Below are positions 35,231 to 43,586 of a DNA stretch of 64,000 nucleotides, in pieces. Origin of the DNA: Panacagrimonas sp041603235. GTDB taxonomy: Bacteria; Pseudomonadota; Gammaproteobacteria; Nevskiales; Nevskiaceae. How positions within the stretch are numbered: the first letter of the stretch is position 1; every line of letters starts with the position of its first letter. The position numbers were made by a program, and so were the translations under genes. Location: the NCBI GenBank assembly GCA_041603235.1, contig JBFIES010000012.1, forward strand, positions 1-64,000, in the 5' to 3' direction. The notes beneath the pieces are model-generated. The model was not told the DNA's origin. It saw only the letters and a list, made by a program, of their open reading frames with translations, and did not search any database.

Positions 35231-35433
35231 TTCTTGCACCGTCCGGAAGAGTTCAGGGCGCTGACCGGCACATGCACCTCGCATTTGCTGCAGGGTTTCA
35301 TCGGCTCAAATTCATTGGGTCTGCTGTCGTGCATCTTCGATTCGCTCGGCCGGGACATCCAGGTGCGATACAGCCTGAAGCCCAGCCAGACAATGGCAGC
35401 AACAGCCAGGGCGCGGGCAAACAGGTAAGACAT
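35221..35433 (-). CDS. PP0621 family small zinc-ribbon-like membrane protein
   Basis: A 70-residue protein with one N-terminal membrane segment (LFARALAVAAIVWLGF) and a C-terminal pair of CxxC motifs (CSKC and CKKC, 18 residues apart) likely to bind zinc. Proteins of this type sit next to pilS in pseudomonads and relatives, as here, where its end overlaps the chosen pilS start by 10 nt. A role in PilSR signalling is suggested by position only. Confidence 0.85.
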   Translation of the reverse strand: MSYLFARALAVAAIVWLGFRLYRTWMSRPSESKMHDSRPNEFEPMKPCSKCEVHVPVSALNSSGRCKKCR

Positions 35434-35559
35434 TCAAGGGTATGCACTATTTGTCTGAACCGTGATGATAGCGGCCATTGTCCATGATCTGACACTGGCA
35501 TCGACCCCGATGTCCACAAATGGTGCAACAACTTCGCGCGAAAGATTGCACGCAGTGCT

Positions 35560-35588
35560 TTGCACCCACCCTGCGAGTAGGGGAGAAT
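35560..35588 (+). promoter_or_regulatory. Predicted sigma70 promoter of sucCD
   Basis: TTGCAC (35560-35565) and GAGAAT (35583-35588) are separated by 17 bp, about 60 nt before the sucC ATG. The -10 hexamer is the same as in the tRNA-tuf promoter. A 10-bp palindrome TTCGCGCGAA (35533-35542) lies upstream of the -35 and could be an operator. Confidence 0.5.
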
Positions 35589-35649
35589 CTCGGCCCCGCT
35601 GAATCTTGCGCGGGCTCAATTTACTCATCTGTACGCCCAAGGGGGCCGC

Positions 35650-36813
35650 ATGAATCTCCACGAATACCAGGCCAAGGCGCTGTTCGCGCGCTACGGCATT
35701 CCCGTTCCAGAGGGCGTTCTTGCCGAAAGTCCCGAAGCTGCCCGTGCTGCTGCCAAACAGCTTGGAACCGAGAAAGTTGTCGTCAAAGCACAGGTCCACG
35801 CTGGTGGCCGCGGCAAAGTAGGCGGCGTCAAGCTGGTCAACGGCCCGGAAGAAGCAGAAGAAGCAGCCAAGGGCATGCTCGGCCAGCGACTGGTGACCAA
35901 GCAGACCGACGCCGCTGGATTGCCGATCAACTCGGTCTGGGTTGAAAAGCCCTCCAACATTGCTCGTGAGCTGTATGTATCCGGCCTGGTGGACCGCACA
36001 CGCGAGTGCGTAGTGTTCATGGCTTCGGCCGAAGGCGGCATGGACATCGAAGAAGTTGCCGAGAAGACGCCAGAGAAGATCAAGCACGTCTACGTCAATC
36101 CAGCAGCCGGCATGCAGCCCTATCAGGCACGCGAGCTGGCTTTTTTCATGGGCCTCAACAAAGAGCAGACCGAGCAGTTCACCAAGGTGATGATGGGCCT
36201 GTACCGAATCTTCACTGAGCGTGATGCCTCGCTGGTCGAGATCAATCCGCTCATCGTGACCGCTGAAGGCAATGTCTTCGCGCTGGACGCCAAGCTCAAC
36301 TTTGACGAAAACGCGCTGTATCGCCAGAAAGCGATCGCCGAACAGCGCGACCCCAGCCAGGAAGATGCCGTTGAGCGTGCTGCTGCAAAGTTCGACCTCA
36401 ACTACGTAACTCTGGATGGCAGCATCGGCTGCATGGTTAACGGCGCCGGCCTGGCCATGGCGACCATGGATATCGTCAAGCTGCACGGCGGCCAGCCCGC
36501 CAACTTCCTGGATGTTGGCGGCGGCACAACTGCCGAGAAAGTGACTGAGGCGTTCAAGCTGATTACGTCCAGCCCCGACGTGAAAGCCATCTTCATCAAT
36601 ATTTTTGGCGGCATCGTTCGCTGCGACCTGATTGCCGAAGGCATCATCGCCGCCTGCAAGCAGACCGGCCTCAAGCTGCCGGTTGTCGCGCGTCTGCAGG
36701 GCACGAACATGGAGCAGGGTCAGAAGCTGCTCAGCGAGTCGGGCCTGGCCATTACCCCCGTCTCCGATCTCACAGAAGCGGCCCAGACGGTCGTCAAACT
36801 GGCAAAAGGCTAA
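35650..36813 (+). CDS. sucC: Succinyl-CoA synthetase, beta subunit
   Basis: A 387-residue ATP-grasp subunit of the TCA-cycle enzyme that converts succinyl-CoA to succinate with nucleotide phosphorylation. The N-terminus MNLHEYQAKALFARYGIPVP and the C-terminal segments GGGTTAEKVTEAF and FINIFGGIVRCD are hallmarks; length matches E. coli (388). AAGGGGG precedes the ATG. sucD begins 6 nt after the stop. The sucAB genes are not adjacent. Confidence 0.98.
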   Translation: MNLHEYQAKALFARYGIPVPEGVLAESPEAARAAAKQLGTEKVVVKAQVHAGGRGKVGGVKLVNGPEEAEEAAKGMLGQRLVTKQTDAAGLPINSVWVEKPSNIARELYVSGLVDRTRECVVFMASAEGGMDIEEVAEKTPEKIKHVYVNPAAGMQPYQARELAFFMGLNKEQTEQFTKVMMGLYRIFTERDASLVEINPLIVTAEGNVFALDAKLNFDENALYRQKAIAEQRDPSQEDAVERAAAKFDLNYVTLDGSIGCMVNGAGLAMATMDIVKLHGGQPANFLDVGGGTTAEKVTEAFKLITSSPDVKAIFINIFGGIVRCDLIAEGIIAACKQTGLKLPVVARLQGTNMEQGQKLLSESGLAITPVSDLTEAAQTVVKLAKG

Positions 36814-36819
36814 GTATTC

Positions 36820-37695
36820 ATGAGCATTCTTATCGACAAGAACACCAAGGTCATCTGCCAGGGCTTCACCGGCAAGCAGGGTACGTTTCACTCTGACCAG
36901 GCCATCACTTACGGCACCAAGATGGTTGGCGGCGTTTCCCCCGGCAAGGGCGGAACAACCCACCTCAAGCTGCCTGTGTTCAATACCGCCCATGACGCGG
37001 TGGCTGCAACCGGCGCCGAAGCCTCCATGATCTACGTGCCCGCCCCGGGCGCTGCCGACGCCATTCTTGAAGCCGCCGATGCGGGCATCAAGGTGGTGGT
37101 CTGCATTACCGAAGGCATTCCGGTCAGCGACATGATCCGGGTCAAGGCTGCACTGGCGTCCACTTATCCGGACACCGTCCTGATTGGGCCGAACTGCCCC
37201 GGCGTGATCACCCCGGGCGAATGCAAGATCGGCATCATGCCGGGCCACATCCACAAGCCGGGCAGGATTGGCATTGTGTCGCGTTCCGGCACCCTGACCT
37301 ATGAAACCGTGCACCAGACCACGCAGAACGGCCTGGGCCAGAGCACCTGCGTCGGCATCGGCGGCGACCCCGTTCGCGGCTGGGGCTTCATCGAAGTCAT
37401 CAAGATGTTCGAAGCCGATCCGGCCACCGACGGCATCATCATGGTGGGCGAGATTGGTGGCAGCTCAGAAGAAGAAGCGGCCGAGTACATCAAGGCCAAC
37501 GTGAAGAAGCCGGTTGTGGCCTACATCGCTGGCGTCACTGCCCCGGCGGGCAAGCGCATGGGCCATGCAGGCGCGATCATCGCTGGCGGCAAGGGCACAG
37601 CTGACGAGAAGTTTGCTGCGCTGGAAGCCGCGGGCGTCAAGACTGTGCGCTCACCGGCAGACCTGGGCGCAGCAATGAAGGCGCTGCTGGCCTGA
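36820..37695 (+). CDS. sucD: Succinyl-CoA synthetase, alpha subunit
   Basis: A 291-residue subunit carrying the CoA-binding Rossmann domain (ICQGFTGKQGTFHSDQA) and the phosphohistidine loop GHAGAIIAGG near the C-terminus. The GPNCPGVITPGECKIGIMPG block is typical. It forms the heterodimer with SucC. A perfect stem-loop follows 10 nt after the stop, before nadE. Confidence 0.98.
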   Translation: MSILIDKNTKVICQGFTGKQGTFHSDQAITYGTKMVGGVSPGKGGTTHLKLPVFNTAHDAVAATGAEASMIYVPAPGAADAILEAADAGIKVVVCITEGIPVSDMIRVKAALASTYPDTVLIGPNCPGVITPGECKIGIMPGHIHKPGRIGIVSRSGTLTYETVHQTTQNGLGQSTCVGIGGDPVRGWGFIEVIKMFEADPATDGIIMVGEIGGSSEEEAAEYIKANVKKPVVAYIAGVTAPAGKRMGHAGAIIAGGKGTADEKFAALEAAGVKTVRSPADLGAAMKALLA

Positions 37696-37705
37696 ACCCG
37701 TTGCA

Positions 37706-37723
37706 GATGACTACACAGTCATC
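37706..37723 (+). promoter_or_regulatory. Stem-loop between sucD and nadE
   Basis: A perfect 7-bp stem GATGACT-ACAC-AGTCATC with no T-run, between the sucD stop and the nadE start. It may mark transcript processing or stabilise the sucCD 3' end, or be an operator for nadE. Confidence 0.35.
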
Positions 37724-37747
37724 AGCCCGAACGCGTCGAGCCACAAT

Positions 37748-39361
37748 ATGAGCGAGCCTCTGCGTATTGTCGCCGCCCAGATCAATCTCTGGGTGGGCGA
37801 CATTGAGGGTAATGCCGAGAAGATCATCAAGGCATCCATCCGTGCGCGTGACGAGTTGCGCGCAGACCTCATCGTCTTCCCGGAACTGGCCCTGCTGGGC
37901 TATCCGCCGGATGATCTTCTCCTGCGTTCGGGGCTACCCGCTGCAGTGGAAAGTGGTCTGAATCGTATTCAGAGAAGCGTTCAGGGCATTCACATGGTAG
38001 TGGGCCATCCGGAGTACGCAGGCGATGCCTGCTACAACGCGGCCACTGTTTTTCGCGATGGCGAAGTGGTTCGTCGTCACCGCAAACGCCTGTTGCCCAA
38101 CTACGGCGTATTCGACGAGATGCGGCATTTTCAGGCCGGCAGCAGCGCCTGCGTATTCGACCTCAAGGGCGTACCGTTGGGTCTTTGCATTTGCGAAGAC
38201 ATCTGGAGCCCCGGCCCGATCGACGAGAGTCGCGATCAGGGTGCCCGGATGATTCTGAACATCAATGCTTCACCGTTTGCGCGGCGAAAGTCGCCTCGAC
38301 GCGAAGCGGTGCTCAAGGCCAGGGTCGAGGAGTCCGGTCTGCCCATCCTGTACGTCAACATGGTGGGTGGCCAGGATGACCTCCTTTTCGACGGCGATTC
38401 CGCAGCGATCAACGCACAGGGCGAAATTGTTTTCCGCGCGCCGGCTTTCGAAGAAGACCTGTTTGTCGTCGAGTTTGAAGATGGCCGGCTGACCGGCAAC
38501 GTTCATCCGCCGATGTCGCGCGAGGCCACCGTCTATAAGGGACTGGTACAGGCCGTGCGCGATTACACCAATCGCAACGGATTTCCGGGCGCTCTGATCG
38601 GCTTGTCCGGCGGCATTGATTCAGCGCTGGTCGCGGCCATTGCCGCTGACGCGCTGGGCGCGGATCGTGTCTGGGGGGTCTCCATGCCCTCGCGCTACAC
38701 CATGGACATGTCCAATGACGATGCGCGCATCGAGGCCGAAGCGCTGGGCATCAAGTACAGCGTGCTGCCCATCGAGCAATGCTTTGGCGCCTTTACGGAT
38801 ACCTTGGCCGAGGCCTTCAGCGGCAAGGATGTTAATATCACCGAAGAGAACATCCAGTCCCGCACCCGCGGCATGTTGCTGATGGCGTTGTCCAACAAGT
38901 TTGGTCACGTGGTCCTCACTACCGGCAACAAGTCGGAAATGGCAGTGGGCTATGCCACCTTGTACGGCGACATGTGCGGCGGATTTGCGCCGATCAAGGA
39001 CGCCTACAAGACGCTGGTCTACGACCTGGCGCGCTATCGCAATACGATTTCACCGGTCATCCCGGAGCGCGTGATCGAGCGGCCACCCTCTGCCGAACTG
39101 CGGCCGGATCAGAAAGATTCGGATTCACTGCCGCCCTATGACGTGCTGGACCCGATCCTCGAAGCCTACGTGGAGGATAGCCGGTCCATCTCGGACATTA
39201 TTGCCATGGGCTTCGATGAGGCCACCGTCAAGCGCATCGCTGCGCTGGTACGTCGCTCCGAGTACAAGCGACGCCAGGCGCCTCCAGGGCCCAAGGTCAC
39301 GCGCCACGCTTTTGGCCGCGAACGTCGCTACCCGCTGACCGCGGTCTATGGCGACGTCTGA
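37748..39361 (+). CDS. nadE: Glutamine-dependent NAD+ synthetase
   Basis: A 537-residue two-domain enzyme that makes NAD+ from deamido-NAD+, ATP and glutamine-derived ammonia. The N-terminal nitrilase-type glutaminase (about residues 1-250) contains FPELALLGYPPDDL and the catalytic Cys of LGLCICEDIWSP. The C-terminal synthetase has the PP-loop LSGGIDSALVAAIAAD. This is the long glutamine-using form, unlike the short ammonia-dependent E. coli NadE. The next gene starts 1 nt after its stop. Confidence 0.97.
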   Translation: MSEPLRIVAAQINLWVGDIEGNAEKIIKASIRARDELRADLIVFPELALLGYPPDDLLLRSGLPAAVESGLNRIQRSVQGIHMVVGHPEYAGDACYNAATVFRDGEVVRRHRKRLLPNYGVFDEMRHFQAGSSACVFDLKGVPLGLCICEDIWSPGPIDESRDQGARMILNINASPFARRKSPRREAVLKARVEESGLPILYVNMVGGQDDLLFDGDSAAINAQGEIVFRAPAFEEDLFVVEFEDGRLTGNVHPPMSREATVYKGLVQAVRDYTNRNGFPGALIGLSGGIDSALVAAIAADALGADRVWGVSMPSRYTMDMSNDDARIEAEALGIKYSVLPIEQCFGAFTDTLAEAFSGKDVNITEENIQSRTRGMLLMALSNKFGHVVLTTGNKSEMAVGYATLYGDMCGGFAPIKDAYKTLVYDLARYRNTISPVIPERVIERPPSAELRPDQKDSDSLPPYDVLDPILEAYVEDSRSISDIIAMGFDEATVKRIAALVRRSEYKRRQAPPGPKVTRHAFGRERRYPLTAVYGDV

Positions 39362-39362
39362 G

Positions 39363-39914
39363 ATGAGCAGCGCGACATTTGATCGCGCACTCGCGGACGG
39401 TCAGTGCAGCACTGATGAAGCGCTGACGTTGTTTGATTCCCTGCCCGTAGCGCCGCTTGAAGCCATGATTGGGCATTGGAAAGGTGCGGGCTTTCCCACT
39501 GCGCATCCGCTTGATGGCGTACTGGAGGCTTTCCACTGGCACGGCAAGCGATTTGTCGACTCGGAGCATGTGCATCCCCTGATTTTCTCTAGCCGATCGG
39601 GCAAGCATTGGAGCGTCAACCCGGTCTGGGCATTGCCCCTGGTCGGCATCCTCGCGAGTGAGCGCGTGCCGAAATGGCATTGGCTCGGCACCCTCTTTCA
39701 ATGGCTGCTGCCCGTTTTTTCGACACGCCGCAGTCGCGCGCGGTTGCGTGCGACGGAATACCGTGGGCAGACCAGCGCCACAATGAGTTACGACAACCTG
39801 CCAATCAACGACGTCTTTCGCTGGGTTGACGCAGACACTCTGCTCGGCGCGATGGACCTCAAGGGCATGTCGCGACCTTTCTTTTTTGTTCTGCGACGTG
39901 AAGGCAGCAGCTGA
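39363..39914 (+). CDS. DUF4334 / GXWXG domain protein
   Basis: A 183-residue protein with the N-terminal GXWXG motif (MIGHWKGAGFPT) followed by a DUF4334-type domain (YDNLPINDVFRWVD, LGAMDLKG). The family is predicted to form a lipocalin-like barrel; its function is unknown. The ATG at 39363 lies 1 nt after the nadE stop; an in-frame ATG at 39348 inside nadE is the alternative. Co-transcription with nadE is likely. Confidence 0.82.
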   Translation: MSSATFDRALADGQCSTDEALTLFDSLPVAPLEAMIGHWKGAGFPTAHPLDGVLEAFHWHGKRFVDSEHVHPLIFSSRSGKHWSVNPVWALPLVGILASERVPKWHWLGTLFQWLLPVFSTRRSRARLRATEYRGQTSATMSYDNLPINDVFRWVDADTLLGAMDLKGMSRPFFFVLRREGSS

Positions 39915-40109
39915 TCAGCGCAACAACCCGCAATGCTCTGCACCGCTTTCGTGCGCCGCCCTTCCGGAGAGCAGATTCGCTCAACTTTGATTACAGGCTC
40001 CGCAGAAGGCCGGACATCACGCCAGTCACATGCTCGCCCTTTGTCCGGAATTCCCAATGATTCAGCTCGATTCCCCTACTGATTTGTCGCACAGGGCTCG
40101 CCTCCAAGC

Positions 40110-40589
40110 ATGAAATGCAGGCTAACGATTCTGGTCTCGGCAGCCATTCTTACCGCCTGCTTCGGAAGCAATCGCAGGCCCATCGAAATCACGGACTCCT
40201 TTGACACCAGGATCACCGTCAGCGGCCTGAAGATATTTGACTACGTCGCCCTCAGCGGCCAAGACCGGTTTCCACCAGTGAAGTTTGGCCATGAGCAGCC
40301 GGTGGACCAGAACGGCGGGGAAGACGACGATGCGCACGCGCGAGAGCAGGCCGGCGGGGGCAAGAGCTCCCGGATCAGCCTGAAAAAATTCAGGGCCCTG
40401 AGCCGCGAATTACTGGAGAAGAGACTCACAGAAACTGGCTTCTGCCGGGACGGCTATCTGATTCTCAACAGTGATGTCAGTCGCATGGCAGCAAGAATTC
40501 GCGGTGAGTGTGTTGAAGCCGCGAGTGACGAGGATCGCGTCAATTTTGCCGGCGATATGGCCTCGCCCGCGTCCACCGCGTTGCCATAA
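40110..40589 (+). CDS. Hypothetical lipoprotein
   Basis: A 159-residue protein with a lipoprotein signal (MKCRLTILVSAAILTAC, lipobox LTAC). The middle is Asp/Glu/Gly-rich and low in complexity (about residues 68-85), and two further cysteines (GFCRDGY and RGECVEA) sit near the C-terminus. I recognise no family. It stands alone between the DUF4334 gene and cytochrome c5, with about 195 nt of unremarkable sequence before it. Confidence 0.6.
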   Translation: MKCRLTILVSAAILTACFGSNRRPIEITDSFDTRITVSGLKIFDYVALSGQDRFPPVKFGHEQPVDQNGGEDDDAHAREQAGGGKSSRISLKKFRALSRELLEKRLTETGFCRDGYLILNSDVSRMAARIRGECVEAASDEDRVNFAGDMASPASTALP

Positions 40590-40716
40590 AGAAGTGCCTG
40601 GCCACCGGACAAGGGGCAATTCTGAGGTCACATGGCTTCTGAAATACCGCTAATCCGCCTGTAACGATTATACTTGGGCCATATCAATCAACTGAATGCG
40701 TTCAAGGGAGTTGGGC

Positions 40717-41187
40717 TTGGAACACGAAGACCATGACAGTGTTTTCTTTGTCAATTTTGGAGCGGTTCTAGCTGCGCTGGGTGGCATCTTTGTCATCTGC
40801 ATCGTCGCGGCACGGATTCTCGTTCCCGATCAATCACCAGATCCGGATGCGCTGGCGCAGCTGGAACAGCGAATCCAGCCTGTCGGCAAGGTCGTGACTG
40901 ACCCCGCCATGCTGGTCAAGGTTTCGGCCAAGGCCGAAGCGCGCGAAGCCTATACGGGTGAAGAAGTAATGGCCAAGGCCTGCAATGCCTGCCATCAGAC
41001 CGGTGTGCTGGACGCACCGAAGAACGGTGACAGTGCTGCCTGGACTGCACGCGCCGGCGCTGCAGGCGGTCTCGACGGACTGGTCGCTTCCGCTATCGAG
41101 GGCAAGAACGCAATGCCTCCGAGAGGCGGCATGGCTGATCTGTCGGATGAAGAGATCAAGGCTGCCATCGAATTGATGATGCAGTAA
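40717..41187 (+). CDS. Membrane-anchored cytochrome c5
   Basis: A 156-residue class I cytochrome c with an N-terminal membrane anchor (about residues 9-33) and one haem site CNACH, with axial Met in NAMPPRGGMADLSDEE. It carries electrons in the periplasmic face of the respiratory chain. The start is placed at the TTG six bases after AAGGGAG; an ATG seven codons earlier lacks a ribosome site. A TATACT at 40669-40674 may be its -10 element. An intrinsic terminator follows the stop. Confidence 0.9.
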   Translation: MEHEDHDSVFFVNFGAVLAALGGIFVICIVAARILVPDQSPDPDALAQLEQRIQPVGKVVTDPAMLVKVSAKAEAREAYTGEEVMAKACNACHQTGVLDAPKNGDSAAWTARAGAAGGLDGLVASAIEGKNAMPPRGGMADLSDEEIKAAIELMMQ

Positions 41188-41189
41188 CA

Positions 41190-41220
41190 AGCCTTAGTAC
41201 AAGCGCTAAGGCTTTAAGGT
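41190..41220 (+). terminator. Intrinsic terminator after cytochrome c5
   Basis: An 8-bp perfect stem AGCCTTAG / CTAAGGCT (41190-41197 and 41206-41213) with an 8-nt loop, followed by TTAAGGTTTT, begins 2 nt after the stop codon. It separates cytochrome c5 from the structured leader downstream. Confidence 0.75.
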
Positions 41221-41258
41221 TTTACAGAGCGGCGCAGAGGGATGATGAGCCGACATTA

Positions 41259-41463
41259 ACGACTGCCATCGAAGCAGTTGTCACGCAGGAAAGTGGGGCC
41301 CGTCTCGTGGGGACGATCGGGTTGACCTGAGGTTACTACGAGGCAACCGGCCATGGCCTGGCCGGGGGCAACGCGTGCAAGTCACGCGGTTGGGTAGCTT
41401 GGCCGTAGTGAAATCTGATCGCGGAAAGCGACAGACAGGGAAAATCACCTCAGGAGTTACAAA
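41259..41463 (+). promoter_or_regulatory. Structured 5' leader of the porin gene; candidate RNA switch
   Basis: Six helices can be drawn by eye. Hairpins: 41259-41266/41274-41281 (8 bp) and 41299-41302/41318-41321 with inner 41305-41308/41313-41316. A long-range helix CCTGAGGT (41326-41333) / ACCTCAGG (41447-41454) includes AG of the AGGAG Shine-Dalgarno (41452-41456). Inside it ACTACG (41335-41340) / CGTAGT (41404-41409) encloses two perfect hairpins: CCGGCCA/TGGCCGG (41347-41365) and CAACGCGTG/CACGC-G-GTTG (41369-41392). A further hairpin lies at 41414-41435. This junction, closing over the ribosome site, is what a translational riboswitch or thermosensor looks like. No known class consensus is recognised. 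Confidence 0.65.
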
Positions 41464-42600
41464 ATGAAAATATCTAAAGCGTTGTTGGGCTCGACCGCCC
41501 TGCTGGCGGCCTTTGCTTCGGCCGGCGTGCAGGCGGCAGACAAGCGGAAAGTTTCCGGTGCTGTGACCGCATTGTCAGCAGCTGATCTGGACATCGGTGC
41601 CAGCTTCGACATGTCCTATGACTGGGCGGCAAACGACACAACCGTCGGCCGCACGTTCCGGACAGAAAATGATGGCTTCGTCATGCACCAGGTCAATGTG
41701 CGCGGCGGTGCGCAGTGGTCCAATGGCATTGGTGCTCACGTCAATGTGGTGCTCGGCAACGACGCCAATGTCATCAGCGGCAATGGCGAAGACGATGACT
41801 TCGACCTGACTCAGGCCTATCTGTCCAAGACACACGGCAACCTGAGCGTCATGGGCGGCCGTTTCGTCACGCTGGCTGGCATGGAAGTCATCAACCCGAC
41901 CGACAACCTCAACGCTACGCGCTCTTTCCTGTTCGGCTTCCAGCCTTTCGTGCATACCGGCGTGCGCGCCACGTATGCGCTAGGCGATACGTGGACCTTC
42001 ACGGCCGGCGTCAACAATGCGCAGTTTGCCAACACCGGCAGCTCCATGGCTGGCGACAACAACACCGACACTACATTCGAAGCACAAGTCGGCTATACCC
42101 CCTTTGAAGGCCTTTCGATGTTCCTGACCGGCTATACCGGCAACGAGGACGCAGGTGATCGCGCCCAGACTCCCGGCATGGTCAACGACGCCGATTTGCG
42201 CTTTGACACGATGGATCTGGTCGTCAACTATCAGGTCCTTCCACAGCTGTACGTAGGCTTGAACGCGGACTACTTCAACTCGGAGGACCCGACAGGCGGC
42301 AGCAGCGAGGCTGTTGGCGTGGCGAGCTATCTCAACTACCAGTTCAACTCGAAGCTGCGTGCGGCTTACCGAAACGAGTACCTGGAATTCAAGGATGCCG
42401 GCGCTGGCAGTGGTAGCGATATCCTGCGCTCCAACACACTGACTCTCGGCTACAGCTGCATCGAGAATTTCGAAATTGCACTGGAAGCCCGTCATGACAA
42501 GGCCACCGGCGACGCAAATTCAGCCCCGTTTGCACCGATCGACATGTTCGCAGAGGACGATCAGGTCACCGGCACGCTGCGCACGACCTTCAAGTTCTGA
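41464..42600 (+). CDS. Outer-membrane beta-barrel porin (OmpL-like)
   Basis: A 378-residue predicted outer-membrane protein. The signal peptide (to about residue 24, VQA) is followed by alternating aromatic and hydrophobic beta strands and ends in Phe (TTFKF), the usual barrel assembly signal. Segments such as FDLTQAYLSKTHGNLSVMGG and GMEVINPTDNLNATRSFLFG resemble the OmpL-like beta-barrel porin family. Asp-rich loops give an acidic protein. The substrate is unknown. AGGAG lies 7 nt before the ATG and is partly paired in the leader model. Confidence 0.85.
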   Translation: MKISKALLGSTALLAAFASAGVQAADKRKVSGAVTALSAADLDIGASFDMSYDWAANDTTVGRTFRTENDGFVMHQVNVRGGAQWSNGIGAHVNVVLGNDANVISGNGEDDDFDLTQAYLSKTHGNLSVMGGRFVTLAGMEVINPTDNLNATRSFLFGFQPFVHTGVRATYALGDTWTFTAGVNNAQFANTGSSMAGDNNTDTTFEAQVGYTPFEGLSMFLTGYTGNEDAGDRAQTPGMVNDADLRFDTMDLVVNYQVLPQLYVGLNADYFNSEDPTGGSSEAVGVASYLNYQFNSKLRAAYRNEYLEFKDAGAGSGSDILRSNTLTLGYSCIENFEIALEARHDKATGDANSAPFAPIDMFAEDDQVTGTLRTTFKF

Positions 42601-42623
42601 ACCTACCAGAGCTGAATGACAGA

Positions 42624-42654
42624 GGGGCCGCGCATCGCGCGGCCCCTTTTTATT
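42624..42654 (+). terminator. Strong intrinsic terminator after the porin gene
   Basis: A perfect 10-bp stem GGGGCCGCGC-ATC-GCGCGGCCCC followed by TTTTTATT, 24 nt after the stop. The porin gene is therefore monocistronic and the next gene must have its own promoter. Confidence 0.93.
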
Positions 42655-42762
42655 TGTTCGCATGCCTTGTTTTGGTGCAAGCCGAGCCGAAGCTGCGCAG
42701 CGCGCTCAAGAAAGATACATAACCTGTTGTTTATTATGATTTTGTTACAGTAGGCACGGGCT

Positions 42763-42853
42763 TTGCTGAGAGTCCTGCGGGGGCGCACACCAATGTCGGT
42801 GTCCGTTCTGGGATGGTTCCCAATAAAACTTCCTCAGGAGAGGTTCTCAGCAA
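42763..42853 (+). promoter_or_regulatory. Structured 5' leader of the TorF-family gene, masking the start
   Basis: TTGCTGAGA (42763-42771) is the exact complement of TCTCAGCAA (42845-42853), whose last A is the first base of the ATG. Next to it TCCTG (42773-42777) pairs with CAGGA (42835-42839), which includes part of the Shine-Dalgarno AGGAG. Within the enclosed loop are hairpins ACACC/GGTGT (42787-42802) and GGGA/TCCC (42810-42821). Fully folded, both ribosome site and start codon are occluded. It does not look like the porin leader in sequence, except for the shared CCTCAGGAG at the ribosome site. Confidence 0.6.
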
Positions 42854-43566
42854 TGAATTTCAAGAAAGCAGTGGTAGGTTCTCTGATTGGCGCCGGCATG
42901 CTGGCCAGCCCCGCCGCGTTTGCAGGCTTCACCGGCAATATCGGGGTCACCAGCAAATATTTGTTCCGAGGTATTGAGCAGGGTGGTGGCGCGGCCGTGC
43001 AGGGCGGCATTGACTACGGCCACGATGAAACCGGTCTGTACGCAGGCACCTGGGTATCGAACATCGGCTTCGCCGGCGGTAGCGGCGACGACGAAGGCGC
43101 TGAGGTGGATCTGTACGGCGGCTGGTCCAAGGAATTTGGCGGCGTCAGCGTAGATCTGGGCCTGCTCTATTACTGGTACCCGGAAGAAGATGAAGCCGGC
43201 GCCGACTACAGCACGCTCGAATATTACGGCGGCCTCGGTTATGGCCCGTTCAGCGTTACCTACTACTACTCCAGCGAACTGAACTACTTCATGGGCACGG
43301 GCAACGCCGAATCCGCAGGTTATGTTTCTGTTGGCATGGAGCTGCCGATCACGGATTCACTGGCCTTCGTTGCCTCCTACGGTAATTTCCACGGCGACGA
43401 GATTGAGGCTGTTCTTGGCACCGATGACAACTACAGCGATTACACGATTGGCTTGGCCAAATCCGTGGAAGGCTTCGGTGACTTCGGTTTCACCATTGTT
43501 GACACCGATCTGGACGACGACGATCTGGAAGTTGTCCTGAGCTGGAACAAGGGCTTCGATCTCTAA
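42853..43566 (+). CDS. TorF family putative porin
   Basis: A 237-residue predicted outer-membrane barrel of the TorF/gcw_chp family. The signal peptide ends near residue 22 (AAFAG), and the mature start FTGNIGVTSKYLFRGIEQ is the family signature. The chain is strongly acidic, with Tyr-rich strands. Family members are often found near glnK-amtB in this group, but here amtB is 24 kb away. The ATG at 42853 is chosen because it begins the signal peptide. Flanked by intrinsic terminators, it is a single-gene unit with a long structured leader. Confidence 0.9.
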   Translation: MNFKKAVVGSLIGAGMLASPAAFAGFTGNIGVTSKYLFRGIEQGGGAAVQGGIDYGHDETGLYAGTWVSNIGFAGGSGDDEGAEVDLYGGWSKEFGGVSVDLGLLYYWYPEEDEAGADYSTLEYYGGLGYGPFSVTYYYSSELNYFMGTGNAESAGYVSVGMELPITDSLAFVASYGNFHGDEIEAVLGTDDNYSDYTIGLAKSVEGFGDFGFTIVDTDLDDDDLEVVLSWNKGFDL

Positions 43567-43586
43567 GTCGAACTCAAGCGTTAAAG

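Noticed and set aside
35434..37314. A 626-codon open frame antisense to sucC and sucD
   Set aside because: It exactly mirrors two highly conserved, highly expressed genes. Long antisense frames are expected where strong codon bias in GC-rich DNA removes stops on the opposite strand. No ribosome site or recognisable domain is present.
41221..41460. RNase P RNA, c-di-GMP-I, cobalamin or TPP riboswitch as explanation of the porin leader
   Set aside because: The GGAAAGT segment and several hairpins invited comparison, but the conserved cores of these classes are absent and the element is too short for RNase P RNA.
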